DNA from: Liriodendron chinense
Lineage: Eukaryota; Streptophyta; Magnoliopsida; Magnoliales; Magnoliaceae
Reading direction: 5' to 3'
Length of the DNA stretch: 64,000 nt
Assembly: GCA_003013855.2 (NCBI GenBank)
Contig: ML058337.1
Span: 4,712,001-4,776,000 of the forward strand
Shown: piece after piece, positions 36,082 to 48,530 of the stretch
How positions within the stretch are numbered: position 1 is the stretch's first letter
Layout of the letters: each line of letters begins with the position of its first letter
Notes under the pieces: model-generated
Seen by the model: only the letters and a program-made list of their open reading frames with translations
Databases searched by the model: none
Told to the model about the DNA's origin: nothing
Position numbers and translations under genes: made by a program

Positions 36082-37599
36082 TGTTAAGCCTTGAATTATG
36101 TATGTTTATGTCACGCCCCAAACCCGGGGACCGGGCTCACTAAATTTTCGATCGCTGACCTTGGTGCCAACAGCCTCCGTAGTACCCCATTCTCGGCTCC
36201 TAGCTCTCATGTGCCAGGTTCCGATCCTAGGATCCTACCAGGAGGATTTTCAGGGTAAATTTTTTTTGTACAGGAGCATAATCAAAACCATAAAACATCA
36301 TCAAATATCCACTAAAAAGTTTGTAGAGTACAGTGCTGGAAAGGGAAATACAACATGTAGCAGAAGTCCAAAATATTAGGTATATGCACCGCGCTCAACG
36401 CTGCTGATATGTGCTAGTACCTGCAGTGTAAACAAACGCGCATGAGCTTCCTACGAAGCTCAGTAGAGTGCGTGTGGGCGCGTGTGATGCATATGACAAG
36501 TATACAGATATTAGAGTAAGCGAAAGTAGTAGAGGGCTAAATTTCCAAGTTTATGAATGCTATCAGCCATCCCAAGGCTATGCAATGCAAGGGCCTACAT
36601 GGCCGAGTGTTACATGCTAGAGATGCAATGCAAGCACGTCAATCCTCAACTGATCCACATATCAAAATAGTTCTCATCTGGGACATCACCGGGGTCTAGT
36701 ATACTCTAATACTGGCCGCCGCACATCGCGCGTATAACCAAGCGAGTAGAAAAGACCTCACTATCCGCCTCGTCAGTGGTATGCCAATGCCCACCCGGCT
36801 CACCGATAGCGGACCCATTCCATGAGCTGGTCAGACTCGACCTAGCTTACAGCCCACTGCACCCTGGCGGATAAGGTCACACCCCTTTCCAACCGACCTC
36901 GACACAGTGGGAGACGCTGCCTACAGGTATTTGGCACACGGGCGCTCATGTTATCCACTCGGTCTCGACGCTGGAGCATCCTACTGGTACCACAGGGTTT
37001 AGGGACTTTCACCCAAGGACATCCATAACGCCCACGTACTAGAACAAGTTTCCGGTGTCCAATACTGCTAACCACGATGTGACTATGGTGGCCACCACCC
37101 CGATGCTGTTGGGCTGTGAAAGCGATCGTAACATACATAATGCGAAATACATGAGTCATACAATCCACGTCATACACCAAACGTATGCATACTGCGCAAT
37201 CATGTGGGGCGACCCTGTCTCACACGGGTCCCCTAAGTATAACAAGCCAACTAGCATATGCTATGGTTATTCATGATCCATAACAGGCATAAAATGATGC
37301 ATATGGGCATATGAATGAGCATGGTATTCATTATACTAAGCATGTTATCAGTGTGACATATCAAGCTAAGTATACAATCATGTTACTAGATATATCATGT
37401 AATGTTGGCCTTAAAAGGCCCAATATATATACAGAGAGTGGGACCCGGACTGTGGGTCCCATTGGAAATGTAAAGGTCTTCGTGGCATAGCCCACTTGAG
37501 ACCACATCGGCCCCATACTTGGGCCTGCACATACAAGATAGGCCGTCAAAATATGTGTACGGCATGAATAAAACATATATATCAAAGAAGGAACTATGG

Positions 37600-39660
37600 T
37601 GGGCCTCAATGACCACTATTCCCTGCGGGTGTGGTCCATCTAACATTTGAATTTGCCTCATTGTTGGGGCCGTATCCTAAAATAATATGGAAAAATAGAT
37701 GGGCAGCATGAATAGAACAGATACATCATGATGGAGCTAATAGATACATCACGTTGGGACCCATAGGGTGGGCCACCTGCTGGGCAGCGTGGTACCCATC
37801 TGGTCCCAATAAGTTTTGAATCAAGCAGATATTTGTGTTTTCTCCTTCATCCATATCCATGTGATCTTATGAACAGATTGGATGGCAAATAAACATCACT
37901 GTAGAACCTGGAAAGGTTTCAACGTTGGAAATCATTATCTCCCACTGTTTTCCCGTGGCAGGGTCCACTTGACAGTTGGGTATGCTTAAATTTTGGGCTC
38001 GGCCACTTATGAAACAGGTTGTATGACAATTAAACATCACTGTAGGGCTGGGAAGGTTTCAACGGTAGAGATCATTATTCCCACTGTTGTCCCGTGGCAT
38101 GGTCCACTTGACTTTAGGATATGCTTAAATTTTGGGCTCAGCCACTAAAATGAGCTGGAAAAACATATGGACGGAATAGATAAGGCACATACATTCTAGG
38201 TGGGCCCAACGAGTGGGGCCCATGGTCATGCCCAGAGGGCTATGCTGCTGGGCAGCAGCGTCCCCTGGACGCTGTCTGTCCAGCGGCCAGGTTCTTGGGT
38301 TTTTATTTTATTTTTATTTTATTTATTTTTATTATTATTATTATTTTTTTTTTTTTTGCTCTCAATAAGTGGGGCTCACAGAAGTTTTCGATCAAGCTGA
38401 TATTTTTGTTTTCCCTTCTTCCGTGCATGTGTGAACTTATGAACAGGTTGGATCTCAAATAAACATCATGGTGGGCCATAGGAAGGTTTCAACGGTAGGG
38501 TCGCTGTCCCTACTGTTTTCTGTGGTGGGGCCCCCTTGAGACTTGGATCTGACTCATTCTTGGGGTCATGCCCTAAAATGATCTCCCCAAATGGATGGAC
38601 GGTGTGGATACAGCACATGCATCATGGTGGGACCCACGAGTGGGCCACCAGCTGGCACGAGCCAGCGTCCGTGGACGCTGGTACGCCCAGCGTCAGAGAC
38701 GCCTCTGCTTCTTCTTTCCTTTCTTTCTTTTTTTTGTGTGGTTTTGATCGAGTGGGGCCCACATAAGGGTGATCTACTCCGTTCATCAGGTTCCTCGGCT
38801 CATGGGGGACCCAATGAGCAATGAGCCCAATATTGGGTATGTAAATCGGTCTAGAAACATTAAAGTGGGCCGAAGAATTTACAACAGTAGACATCATTAT
38901 TTCCATGTTTCATGTGGTGCGGTCCGTTTAAAACTTGGATCGGGTTCATCCTTGGGCCCTGGCCCTAAAATGATCTGGGAAATCAAATGGACGGCGTGGA
39001 TGGAACACAAACATCAAGGTGGGTCCTACGAGTGGGGACCCCATTACGGCGTCCACGTGACGCTGGACGTTCCAACGTCAGAACGTCCAGCGTCTGGACG
39101 TTCAAACATTTTTTCTTTTTTTCTTTTTTTCCCTTTTTTTTCTTTTTTCCCGTGTTTATTTCAAGTGGGGCCCACATAGGTGTGATCCAATCCGTCCATC
39201 AGGTTCCCCATCTTATGGGCGACCCAATAAGCCCAATATTGGGCAGGTGATTTGGTCCACAAACATCACAGTGAGCCACAGAAGTTCCAATAGTGGACGT
39301 CCTTATCTCCACTGTTTGCTATGGTGTGGTCCACCTGAGATCTGGATCTTCTTCAGTTTTGGCGCCCTGCCCTAAAATGGGCTGGAGAAACAGCTGGACG
39401 GTGTGGATCAACTCATACATCAAGGTGGGTCCCACGAGTGGGGCCCTGCCCAACGCCCAAAAGGGGTGTAGCCCACGTGCTGCTAGGCAGCAGCATCCTC
39501 TGGACACTGACTGTCCAGCGGCCACTCTCCTTCTCTCTTTTTATTTATTTATTTATTTATTTATTTATTTTATTAGCAAGTGGGGCCCATACATGGATGA
39601 TCCAGTCCATCCATCTGATTGTCCACCACAAGATGGGCCCAAAAGAAAAAGGAAAATGGA
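37600..39660. repeat. tandem run of foldback-family repeats
   Basis: Four to five head-to-tail copies with a period of roughly 400-415 bp. Each has GTGGTCCAC, a GGATCTG-like word, AAATGGATGGACGG, GTGGG, then a GC-rich inverted motif around GCTGG/CCAGC, then a T-rich simple repeat, then AGTGGGGCCCACA. Junctions are at about 38345, 38745, 39160 and 39575. The GC-rich part differs in each copy. Confidence 0.75.
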
Positions 39661-39954
39661 AGGAAATTAAGAAAATGGAGGGGTTTATGGCCCCCTTGCA
39701 CTCACCTCGAAGGATGGTTGGACGGTTGGATTGGGTCGGGTTGGCGATCGGACGGTCCGGACGGTGGTTGGGGCCCTCCAAGCTTGATCTCCACCCTCAA
39801 TCTCTCTAATCTCTTCTTGATCACTCAAATCTCTCTCTTCTCTCAAATCTTTCTCTTTCTCTCTCCTCTCAAATCTCTCTTTCTCTCTCCTTTCTCTTCT
39901 TGCAAATTTTGGAAAATGAGGAGGCCTCCTCTCCCCCTATGTATGGACTTGTAT

Positions 39955-39978
39955 GGGGGGGGGGGGGGGGGGGGGGGG
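39955..39978. repeat. 24-base G run
   Basis: A pure G run in the large solo LTR, followed by GGTGG repeats. The second such run in this window; the length may be affected by sequencing. Confidence 0.85.
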
Positions 39979-40488
39979 AGGAATCATGGGGTGATGGTGG
40001 TGGTGGTGGCTAGCATGGGAGAGGGGTATGGGAGGTATGGGCTTTAGTTGACTTTGAGGTGAGAGAGTGATGGGGTGGGTATGGGGTGTGTAGAGCAGGG
40101 TAATGAGAGGGGTATGGGTGAGGGTGATGGTGATGGATTTGATTGATTTGACATGATCTTGGGATTTGTGCAAGTGGGGCCCACACCACACGTGTGTTAC
40201 GCGGCCCACCTCGGATTACGCAATTGATCATAACTTTCACACCGGGTATCGCAATGGGGCGTGCCGCGCGGCGTTGGAATCGCAGCGCCTACGCGGTCGC
40301 CGGAGTATAGGTCTTGGGTCGATGCGGTACTAAAACAGGGTCATGATCAAGGCTCGCTAATCTGGTCCATTCGGAACGTACCAGCACCGAAAATTAAGCA
40401 TACGGAGGGCAAATAAGGGTACGGGTCTTACAATTTATCTCCAATTTTACACTTTAATTACATAAAATAATACATTTAAAGATTGACT

Positions 40489-41525
40489 TTAATGTGTTTT
40501 TGTGATTATATGAGTAAAGGAGAGATGTGCATGAAAGGAGCTTAATAGGGAACTGATGGACATTAAGCAAGGACTACCACATGAACGGTCTGGATTTAAA
40601 GCATGACTAGCTGCCAAAACAAAAGGAAAAAAAATAGAAAACAAAGGTACTGCATTTTTTTGAGTTTGAAATAAGAAAGAAAAGAAAATTAAAAACAAGG
40701 TTGGTGTTTTGAGTTTCAAAGAAAATAGTAAACAGGCTTGTTTCCATTTTAGGTTTCAACCAGAATAGGAAACAGATATTCCAATCTCATTTTTCACCTT
40801 CTGGCCCAATTCGTGGGGCCCATCTTAATGATTGTTTCAAATTAAGTCCATCTATGTTGAATAAGAGCTCGACGTCGAAAAAATCCAAGTGGTTTCGTGT
40901 CGATTGGAGCTACGGATTGACCATGGCAGCTAAAACAATACAAACTGTTCAGAACTTTCCTGATTTTCACCTACTCAACTCTGGGATAGTCAGGTGGCCT
41001 ATCATTGACGATTTAAAGAATCTAAGTTGACCATCTTTTAGATCACATCAATATTTTCCAAACCACAAAGTTTCATATTAAAGAATGTGTGGTTTGATTG
41101 TACCAATTGAAGAAAGATGGATCATCCTTAAATATTTCAATTGTATAGATTTTATAAAAAGCCTAAATGTTTTGATTTTTAGACCCAATTATGGAATAGT
41201 GTTAGACAATCTAGTTCGTCTATCATGTAGAGGAGAGCTTTCTACCAATGTTCACAATTTAAGACCAATCCAACATTTGTACACTCTATACCATCGATCA
41301 CAAGATGACTGGTTCTGCAAGTGTCTGAATTGCATGATTTGAAGAGGCGGTCACTGTTCTGATTCGTGAGCCCACCCAGAAGATAATTTTTGAAATCTAA
41401 ACCATCCATGAAGAACTCCAGATGTCAGGGAAGCTACAAATCAAATTTCAAGGCAATCCGACCGTTGGTTGTCCCGTACTAAGTGAAACAAAATCACATA
41501 TATTGCTGTCCTCCTATTTATTATT
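40489..41525 (+). other. U3 part of the split 3' LTR
   Basis: Noncoding; aligns with 31070-31985 in the 5' LTR. A ~65 bp stretch near 41220-41290 is absent from the 5' LTR. Confidence 0.7.
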
Positions 41526-41532
41526 ATAAATA
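41525..41532 (+). promoter_or_regulatory. TATA box of the 3' LTR
   Basis: TATAAATA, aligned with ATGAATAT-like sequence near 31993 in the 5' LTR. The element's own promoter is therefore better kept in the 3' copy. Confidence 0.55.
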
Positions 41533-43199
41533 TGAGAGCTCCTTTCTCTTCTAGGTGTCAAGGATGTGGGAAGTAAGGAGATCAAGACCAAGGAGGCTTT
41601 CAAACCTTTATTTTTTTTTTAGTTTTTCTTCCTCTTTTTGTTTTAATTTTTTATGTTTTTCTTAAGCTAACTCTCAGTTAGAATTGAGAGGTGATACTTC
41701 TAGTTTATTAGTGATGTTCTAGTTCTTTTTATTTGAATTTTGATTTAATGTTGAACATGGTTTGATTCTAGTTTGAATGAAGTTCTAGTTCTAGTTCTTC
41801 TTTGATTTATTAACGACTGCGGGCATATTGGATGCTTAGAGGTTCTAAAACTAGTTTCTTAATTGTTTTGCATTGTTTAGACCTTTAAAGTTCATTAATC
41901 TGCCATAGACTACAGGCATGGTAGATACTTTGAATTCCATGTGCTCTTAAATATGGTTCTCAATGTAGAAATTGTTTCAAACTAAAGTTCTTATCTTTTG
42001 TATAAATCTGATATAGGTGTTTTTCTTATTGATATTAGTTTGATTCAAGTTCAAAACATGGTTCTAATCAAGTCTAGTGATAGGATTTGAGAAAAATCAT
42101 GATTATGATCTTAACTAGTTTAGTTAAAGGATTGGCTTGTACAATTGAGTAGCCCAATGCTTGAGCCGTATTGAGGGAACTGTATCAATGAACAACCTAT
42201 CTATCCTAGATGTATTTTGATGATTTAATCACTCCATATTTCGGTTGGATAGGATGGAACTGTAAGTTCAGTTGAGTAGCTAATCGAATCATGTGAATTA
42301 AACATTGTTGATGATTAGAAGTGGATCCTTGATGCTCTAGTGTTTAGTTATTGATTTTCTCTTTTACAATTGATTCATCTATCCTAATTCCAATCTCAAA
42401 TTAGTTTAGTTAGTTTAGGTATAGATCCTAGTTCACCTTAGAGTGTTTGAACCTATATTCCTTCCTCGTAGATCGACCTTGGTCTCACCGAGATTATTAC
42501 TACATCGCGACCTTGAACTTAGGGTTATGAACATCGAATCACTATACATGCCTGTGTTTGTGATGTATTTGAGCACATTGTTAACTGGCATTGTATATTT
42601 AATTGCTCAATTATGAATGCTTGATATGAATGTATGCTAGGCACTAGATAGACACATTCACACATAAGATATGTTTTCACTAATTAGTGTAGACTTGAGC
42701 GTATATGATCCATTCTCATATAGTATACACAGGTTGCATAGATTAGGTGCTTGATTAAGTTAAATCATTTGATAATCTATGTGTTAGACTAGGTAGCTTA
42801 ATTGCTTATTCATATGCTAGTCTTTGTGATTAGACCCACTTAAGCTTGGAAGCCGAAGTGTTCTTGCTTACTTAGCTTAGATTGTAGATTAACTTAAGTA
42901 GGCAAAAAGAATTTCAAAAAGGTCCTAATCACTTCCTTCTAGGACTTCGCTATAATTCTAGAAGCTCCGCCAAGCTTCCCCCGCATAACGTAGGGTGTCG
43001 TGTTAGACGATTCGACGCAATTTCATGGTCCACCTAAGATATGAATCTGCCTTAGTTTTGAGCTCATGTGGTAAAATGACCTAGCAAAATGGATGGACAG
43101 AGTGGATAAAACACAAACATCATGGTAGGGCCCACAAAGGTTTTTCGAGCACTTACTAGTACCAACATGTATACTGCAGGATCATTACCAAATCTAAGT

Positions 43200-43865
43200 C
43201 TCCTGTAGGCTTAGATATCTTTTAGTGAAACACAATTGAATAATGGTTAGCATTTTCGTCACTATTTTCTTTTAGTTTGACTCACCTGAGTGTGCTTTTT
43301 CAACAATTTTTAGTCTTTTACCCTACCACAATTTTGTTAAAAAATGGACGGAATGGATGTCGCAAAAGACATTATAGTGGGCCCGAAAGAAGGTATCAAC
43401 AGGCAATGTTTCCAACCCCCACTTTTTCTTGTGAGATAGCCTACTTGAGTGTGCATTATGCATGATTTATGGCCTCTTGACCTGCCACAACTTAGTGAAG
43501 CTAATGGGCGAAGTAGATGCCATATAGACATTTAAGTGGGCCCTAAAATGATGGTTGTTTCTTACCCCATTGTTCCTTGTCAAGTGCCCACCTGACTATG
43601 CATTAAGGATGGTTTTTTCCCTCTTTCTCTACGTCGACTTTGTGAAACTAATGAATGAAGTAAATGTCACAAAAGACATTAAAGTAGGCCCCCAAAAATG
43701 TATTAACAATGGTAACTTCTAACTCTACTTTTTTTTCAATGGGGTGGTCCACTTAAGTTTGAGATTTGGAAGGTGTTTAGCCTCATGGTCTTCCATGACC
43801 TGGTAAAATTAATGACGAAGTGATGTCATAGAAGACATTGTTGTGGGCACTAAAAGGATATAAAA
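43200..43865 (+). repeat. four tandem units of a repeat variant
   Basis: Units of about 145-160 bp marked by AGTGGGCCC-type words near 43380, 43537, 43682 and 43843 and by GACATTA just before them. The same variant is the target of the solo LTR at 25845. Units are diverged. Confidence 0.65.
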
Positions 43866-44193
43866 TGTGAGAAAAAATTTCATCAATGGTTGGAAAGAAA
43901 TACACTTATTTTATTACATTGTTGGAAAAAAAATCTCCATAATGAAATCATTAATAAGATACGTTAATATAGAAAGAAGTACATTTATTTTATTCATCAT
44001 TTTCAATTTAATATACCTTAATACACATCAAACACCTATTGTTCAAGTACATAAAGTATTCACCTACACATTAAACATCTATAGTTCTTATATATAAATT
44101 ATTCACTTACACATCAAATTTAATTGTTCACTTACATATCAAGTAGGCCCCATTAATCACCTACATAACATCTATGATTCTGTAATGACCTAC
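43866..44193. other. AT-rich noncoding stretch
   Basis: Low-complexity AT-rich DNA with several short near-repeats of TTCACTTACACATCAAA. The 76-codon frame here has no similarity I recognise. Confidence 0.5.
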
Positions 44194-45070
44194 ATCTTTA
44201 ATCGTATTAGACCTAAATAAATACGTGAGTATTAATTTAGTAGATCTGTATAAATGTGAATAGACGCCATTAGATCATCAATAAATGTACCCGATAGGCT
44301 ACATCTTATGCCTGTTAATGTCCTCTTTGAATCTAAAAATATAATCATCAAAATTTTATCCCTCAAATAGCTTTAATAATGGTTAGAATGTCTAAAAAAG
44401 CTTTCGACCATTCGTTGGTGGGCCATTGATTGTGAAACTATAGGATTACGATCGTCTTGGTGGGCTTGACGTCTTGTATGGATCAGACGAATGAGATCAT
44501 ACATCAGATTTCATGAATTACATCAAGACCTAGGAGTGTGAGTTGTGGGACTCACCTTAGTGTTTCTAAAAAACTTATATATGTGAAATTTCATTTAAAA
44601 AAGGGTTAAAAATATGAAATTTTAAGTTTTCTTAGAGTTTTCTTTGGAGTTTTGCTAGAAAACTTCAATTTTGACGTTGTTCTTTTGTCTGATTGTAGTA
44701 AAGCACTAATTGAAGGTATGTTTACGGCATGCACTACAAATTGGGATTTGAAATTTATATTTTTCATATTCTAATTGAAATTTATTTGAATTTCATGTAG
44801 AGTTCTAGAGTTTTCTTTTGTTCTTAGATCCTACTCATAAATAGAGCGTAGAATTGTGTCCGTAAGTGATTAGGACTATTCTCTTAAATTAACTTTTATC
44901 AGTTCTTGACGATTTTCAGTTAATGAAGTTTGAAATTTATTTAGATTCATTCATATTTGTATGCATGTGTTAATATGTTAACATGACTTTTGAGTTGTTT
45001 GAATTTGTTAATTATATGGGTTGAATTTTGTTACAAAATATGAATATGTAAATCTTGCATGTTAAATGTT
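44194..45070 (+). mobile_element. partial TGTAAC-type LTR
   Basis: Starts TGTAATGACCTAC and shares blocks in the same order with the solo LTR at 25845-29589: AGACCTAGGAGTGTG then GGACTCACCTTAG (44529; compare 26190), and a GTTAAAT...TTCATTC block (44930; compare 28000). The 3' end is missing. Confidence 0.55.
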
Positions 45071-45317
45071 TAGTTAAGCCCATACACTCAAAGCTCATTT
45101 TAAATCTGAAGCCCCCAACAATGTAGCATTAACAAAGACAAAGCCTCCACATGTGCATGGGAGCCCCTACTGAAATAGGGGATTTCGTGTGGCTCTAGGT
45201 GCCGCCAGCCACGTGGCAGGTCCCCTATCTTGGCAGGGGTCCAATATGTGTGGTCTCTCTTATTTTGTAATGCTTAAACGTGTGGTAATGAGAATTGACT
45301 TTCGTACCCCTCCCATT
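45071..45317 (+). other. upstream piece of an older LTR
   Basis: Holds a small hairpin CCCCTACTGAAATAGGGG at 45164-45181. By target-site logic this is continuous with 50120-50255 and 60592 onward once the two insertions are removed. Confidence 0.4.
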
Positions 45318-45706
45318 TGTTAGTGCAATTTTCTATGGCATACTATGCACCTTATTTGTCAATAACATGCGTTCATGTGTTGTAATGTCGGTTGAGCCTT
45401 GGCGAGCTGAAGACTAAAGATTCAAGTGAACGAGCATCATCAAGGAAGAAGAACAGGTAAAAGAGATGCCTTGGTGACCCTAACCCTTAGAACCAAAACA
45501 CCATAAACTTCTATATGACTTGGACCATATAGTAAAATCCTTAGTCATCTTCATTAGCCTTAAAATATTTCGAAAAACATGATAAGTTAGGATAATAAAA
45601 GAAGTGCAAGCTCTTGTAAATAAATCAGCCCAAACAACAGTTTTTGAGTGGACTTTGATTCATCGGAGTTCAGTCTCGATGGCACTTTGATCTATCGAAC
45701 ATATGT

Positions 45707-46848
45707 TGTAACACCCCAGATTTTCGAGATTTATTTGAAAATTTTTGAAAATTCATTTTTTTATTAATTATTGTACATTTACCATTGATTTGCGAATAGC
45801 GGGACATCCGTAGGAGATCCGATATGGGGCCCTTTATAAAAATTGCTTAGAATGATCCCATAAACATCGTAGAAAGATTAGATTTCAAAAATCACGCACT
45901 TTTCAAATAATTACGAAAATGCCATTGGTTAAACTTAAGTTAAAATACCATTTTTAAATATTATAGTTTCTGACTATCACTTTCACGCAAAACCCTGAAT
46001 TTAAGCTTTTGGGCACATATTAACCATACACATCAAATTTTAGCCCTTAAATCATAGTAGAAGTAGTCCAATGATTAAATCAGCCCCTTAACCCTTGATT
46101 TTCATGTCCATCGAGTGAGGAAAGTAGATGGTTAGTCGTAGTCGAATATTTCTCTTCATATGAGTGAATTGGATTGTCTTTATCATGAACCAATAGTGCG
46201 ATTTGAGTGCCCCACCTTGATAATCCTCTTTCTTATGCGCGAAGTTATCTCGTTCTAGAAATTAATGAGTTACCAACTCTTTTTAAATCTGAACCTTTCA
46301 ATTTACCCACTTCTCATCATCAATTGCTTCTTAAATTTGGACCACCCATTATACTCATATGACTATGAGTTTACACAAAATTTGGACCCCGATCTATAAT
46401 TCTACACCGTTGAACCACAAAGCCAACCCCTTCATTTTCCGCCAAAAGTTGAAATTTCAGATCTAGGCATTTCTCACAATCAATCAACTACTAAACTTTG
46501 TACAATTATTTGCCTATCATGACCATATATTTTTCCAAAATTTGGGCCTTGATCATCAAGCGTAGACCGTTAATTGAGATCTAACCCATTTTAGCACCCG
46601 TTAGGCCATTTTCAAGGATCGGCCAATCTAGAATGTGGATCATCAAGAAATTTATGTATTCTGACTCTACTCTTCGAGCTTGATAAGATGAACGGATTGG
46701 AATTGATCAAAGATCACCCGAATATTGAGATTTGAGAAACCCACCTCAAGAGGTTGTTACACAAGACCTCGCGTGCACATCCCTCTCCATATTTCTACTA
46801 CGCACCTCCAAATCCTTCTCCTAACCCTAGCCTCCATGCCCTAGAGAA

Positions 46849-46897
<49 letters not shown>

Positions 46898-48525
46898 AGA
46901 GAAAAGAGTTATTTCTCATATTTTTCCAGCCGCTAGGATCTTCTACAACCCTCTTCTTCTAAGTCCATCCTAAGATGAGGATTTTCCTTCAAGCCTTTTA
47001 TTAATAATATCACGATTATCATAAGTTTCTTTTGTGGCATGTGAAGTTGTTTTGTTTTGAATTACTTATCCATATAACATGAAGTTTGATGTGAGATTTG
47101 TAATGAATATCATTATATGGTGATGTGATTCCTTTTTTTAGATTTTTGACTAAGAAGCATGTGTATTTGTGTTATTTATTTTTGTGAAATCTATGCCCTT
47201 ATTCTCTTAGTCTATGTGTTACAAGTAACATTGGTTTTTATATTATGATATATATGAAATATGTGTATAAGATCATCATATAGACATCCCATTATTGTAT
47301 ACTCTTTGTCCCTAAGTTGGTAAAATTATTCGATGTAGAGAGATGGAACCCGTGAGAGGTATCCATGATGGAAGAATATCTCTTGACTTAACTGAGAGAA
47401 TGAAGTGATTGATTGTCAATGGATCCTTACATGTACATGATGCTTAATTGGATCCATATACATTATATGAGTATTTTAATGAATTTGGTCATGATGTACA
47501 AAATTGACTTTTTGGGACATGATGAAATCATAAAACGGGACAATGAGTGGACACTAATGGTATACAAATTCTCATGAGCCGGGGTTGGTGCTATGGACAC
47601 TAATCCCGTGCTGTCGGCCTATGCTGGGTTGCTTGCGACTCCCCATAGTGACCATTGAGTTTTATTTAAATCGGTTGTATGCGAAAATACTTAAATAAAG
47701 GTGAAACTAAAGTCATGCATTCACTTTGCTCCATGTGAGTGTACAGAATTGAGAATAGGCTAGAGCGTCCTACTTTTCCCGTACACTGTCACGTGTAGAT
47801 TTGGGCTATGAGCGTCCCGTTTCTCACGTGGTCGGGCATAACTATAGGCTTGTACGTCCCAGGAACCTCTGGTGACTAGTGGCTAGCATGAAGTCGTAAC
47901 AGGGAGTCTCCCACTTCATGGATTGTGATTCTAGCCAGGGTGCCTTAGCCAGAGCATGCATTCCATGCATCGCATTAACAAAGATTTTTAGTTGGTTGTT
48001 TTGATTTGATTAAATGATAATATACTGCTTACGTTTACTCTGTACCATTATTATTATTTTTTATTGTCTTGAAGGAAATATTCCCCACTATGATAGCGTT
48101 TAACGCTATCCCAAACACAATTTAGATGATGCAGGTGAAGATCCAGGTATTGAACCCGATTTTTAAGGAAAAGAGTTCGATGGTTCGTACGATCACATGG
48201 CGGATGGCGATGTTAGAGAAACTTAATTGATGTTATCATTTACTAAATATTTCTTTTGAGTGGTTGATACATTTATGGAATTGTAATAAGTCTTCAAGAG
48301 AAGACATGATTTTGTATTTTAATTAATCACTATGGATATTGGTTGGTTCCCTTATTTAAACATTGATGATGACGTAGTAAGTTTGATAGAATAAGATGAA
48401 CATTTGTTTCCGCCATTGTGCTTGAATGCTATATTTCATTATTTAACAAATTAATTAGTCCATGATTTAGTTGGGAATTTGGCCGTCGTGTTATACACGA
48501 GAGTCGAAAATCTCGGGTCGTTACA
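45707..48525 (+). mobile_element. solo LTR, TGTAAC type, 2.8 kb
   Basis: Starts TGTAACACCCCAGATTTTCG and ends with the near-complement of TGTAACGACCCGAGATTTT, so about 21 terminal bases are inverted. The flanking duplication TATGT is perfect (45702-45706 and 48526-48530). No coding domains. Contains a GA microsatellite at 46849-46898. Target duplication and TG...CA ends favour a solo LTR; the long inverted ends are unusual. Confidence 0.75.
46849..46898. repeat. (GA)n microsatellite
   Basis: GA-rich run with two GATA interruptions in the middle of the solo LTR. Confidence 0.9.
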
Positions 48526-48530
48526 TATGT

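Larger units (their letters stand above)
36109..40432 (-). mobile_element. solo LTR, TGTAAG/TGTCAC type, 4.3 kb
   Basis: Plus-strand start TGTCACGCCCCAAACCCGG, end ACGGGTCTTACA; on the minus strand this reads TGTAAGACCCGT to GGGGCGTGACA, the usual sense for these gypsy LTRs. Flanks GTTTA (36104-36108) and ATTTA (40433-40437) match at four of five positions, and the intact 5' LTR shows the unoccupied site. Interior 37600-39660 is a run of foldback-family repeats. No coding domains. Confidence 0.75.
30984..42533 (+). mobile_element. non-autonomous Athila-like retrotransposon
   Basis: LTRs 30984-32998 (2015 bp) and 36082-42533 (the latter split by a 4.3 kb insertion) with a perfect duplication TCGAA at 30979-30983 and 42534-42538. 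The primer site (33005-33022) is the tRNA-Asp site typical of Athila/Tat. The internal region is only ~3.1 kb and encodes gag ends and a linker, with no protease, RT, RNase H or integrase. LTRs differ at many positions plus a ~65 bp indel near 41220, so it is old. Confidence 0.88.
36082..42533 (+). repeat. 3' LTR of the non-autonomous element, split
   Basis: Begins TGTTAAGCCTTGAATTATG at 36082, is interrupted at 36109-40432, and resumes to TTATGAACA at 42533. About 2.12 kb without the insertion. TATAAATA is intact at 41525-41532. Confidence 0.88.
30034..43025 (+). mobile_element. solo LTR, family C (copy C1), split
   Basis: Begins TATTAGTGAACTTTTCTG at 30034 and ends GACGCAATTTCA at 43025. 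Flanks TAGTC (30029-30033) and TGGTC (43026-43030) are a 4/5 duplication. Without the nested element (30984-42533) it is about 1.4 kb, shorter than copy D, because the segment from the motif array through the TATA box is deleted near 30415. The order of shared blocks matches copies D and C2. The R/U5 array is at 30716-30930. Confidence 0.75.
29646..43166. mobile_element. foldback element split by a 13 kb nest
   Basis: Left part 29646-30033 and right part 43026-43166 together make a ~530 bp copy of the dispersed foldback family. Its ends pair: left GTTGGTACTGG, right (other strand) GTTGGTACTAGT, followed by AAAGCTTTGTGGGACC and AAACCTTTGTGGGCCC. The interior target TGGTCCACCTAAG continues the family consensus across the solo LTR. 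No flanking duplication remains. Confidence 0.6.

Noticed and set aside
38200..39809. Several frames of 66-136 codons on both strands
   Set aside because: They lie in tandem foldback repeats and T-rich tracts, overlap on both strands, and resemble nothing known.
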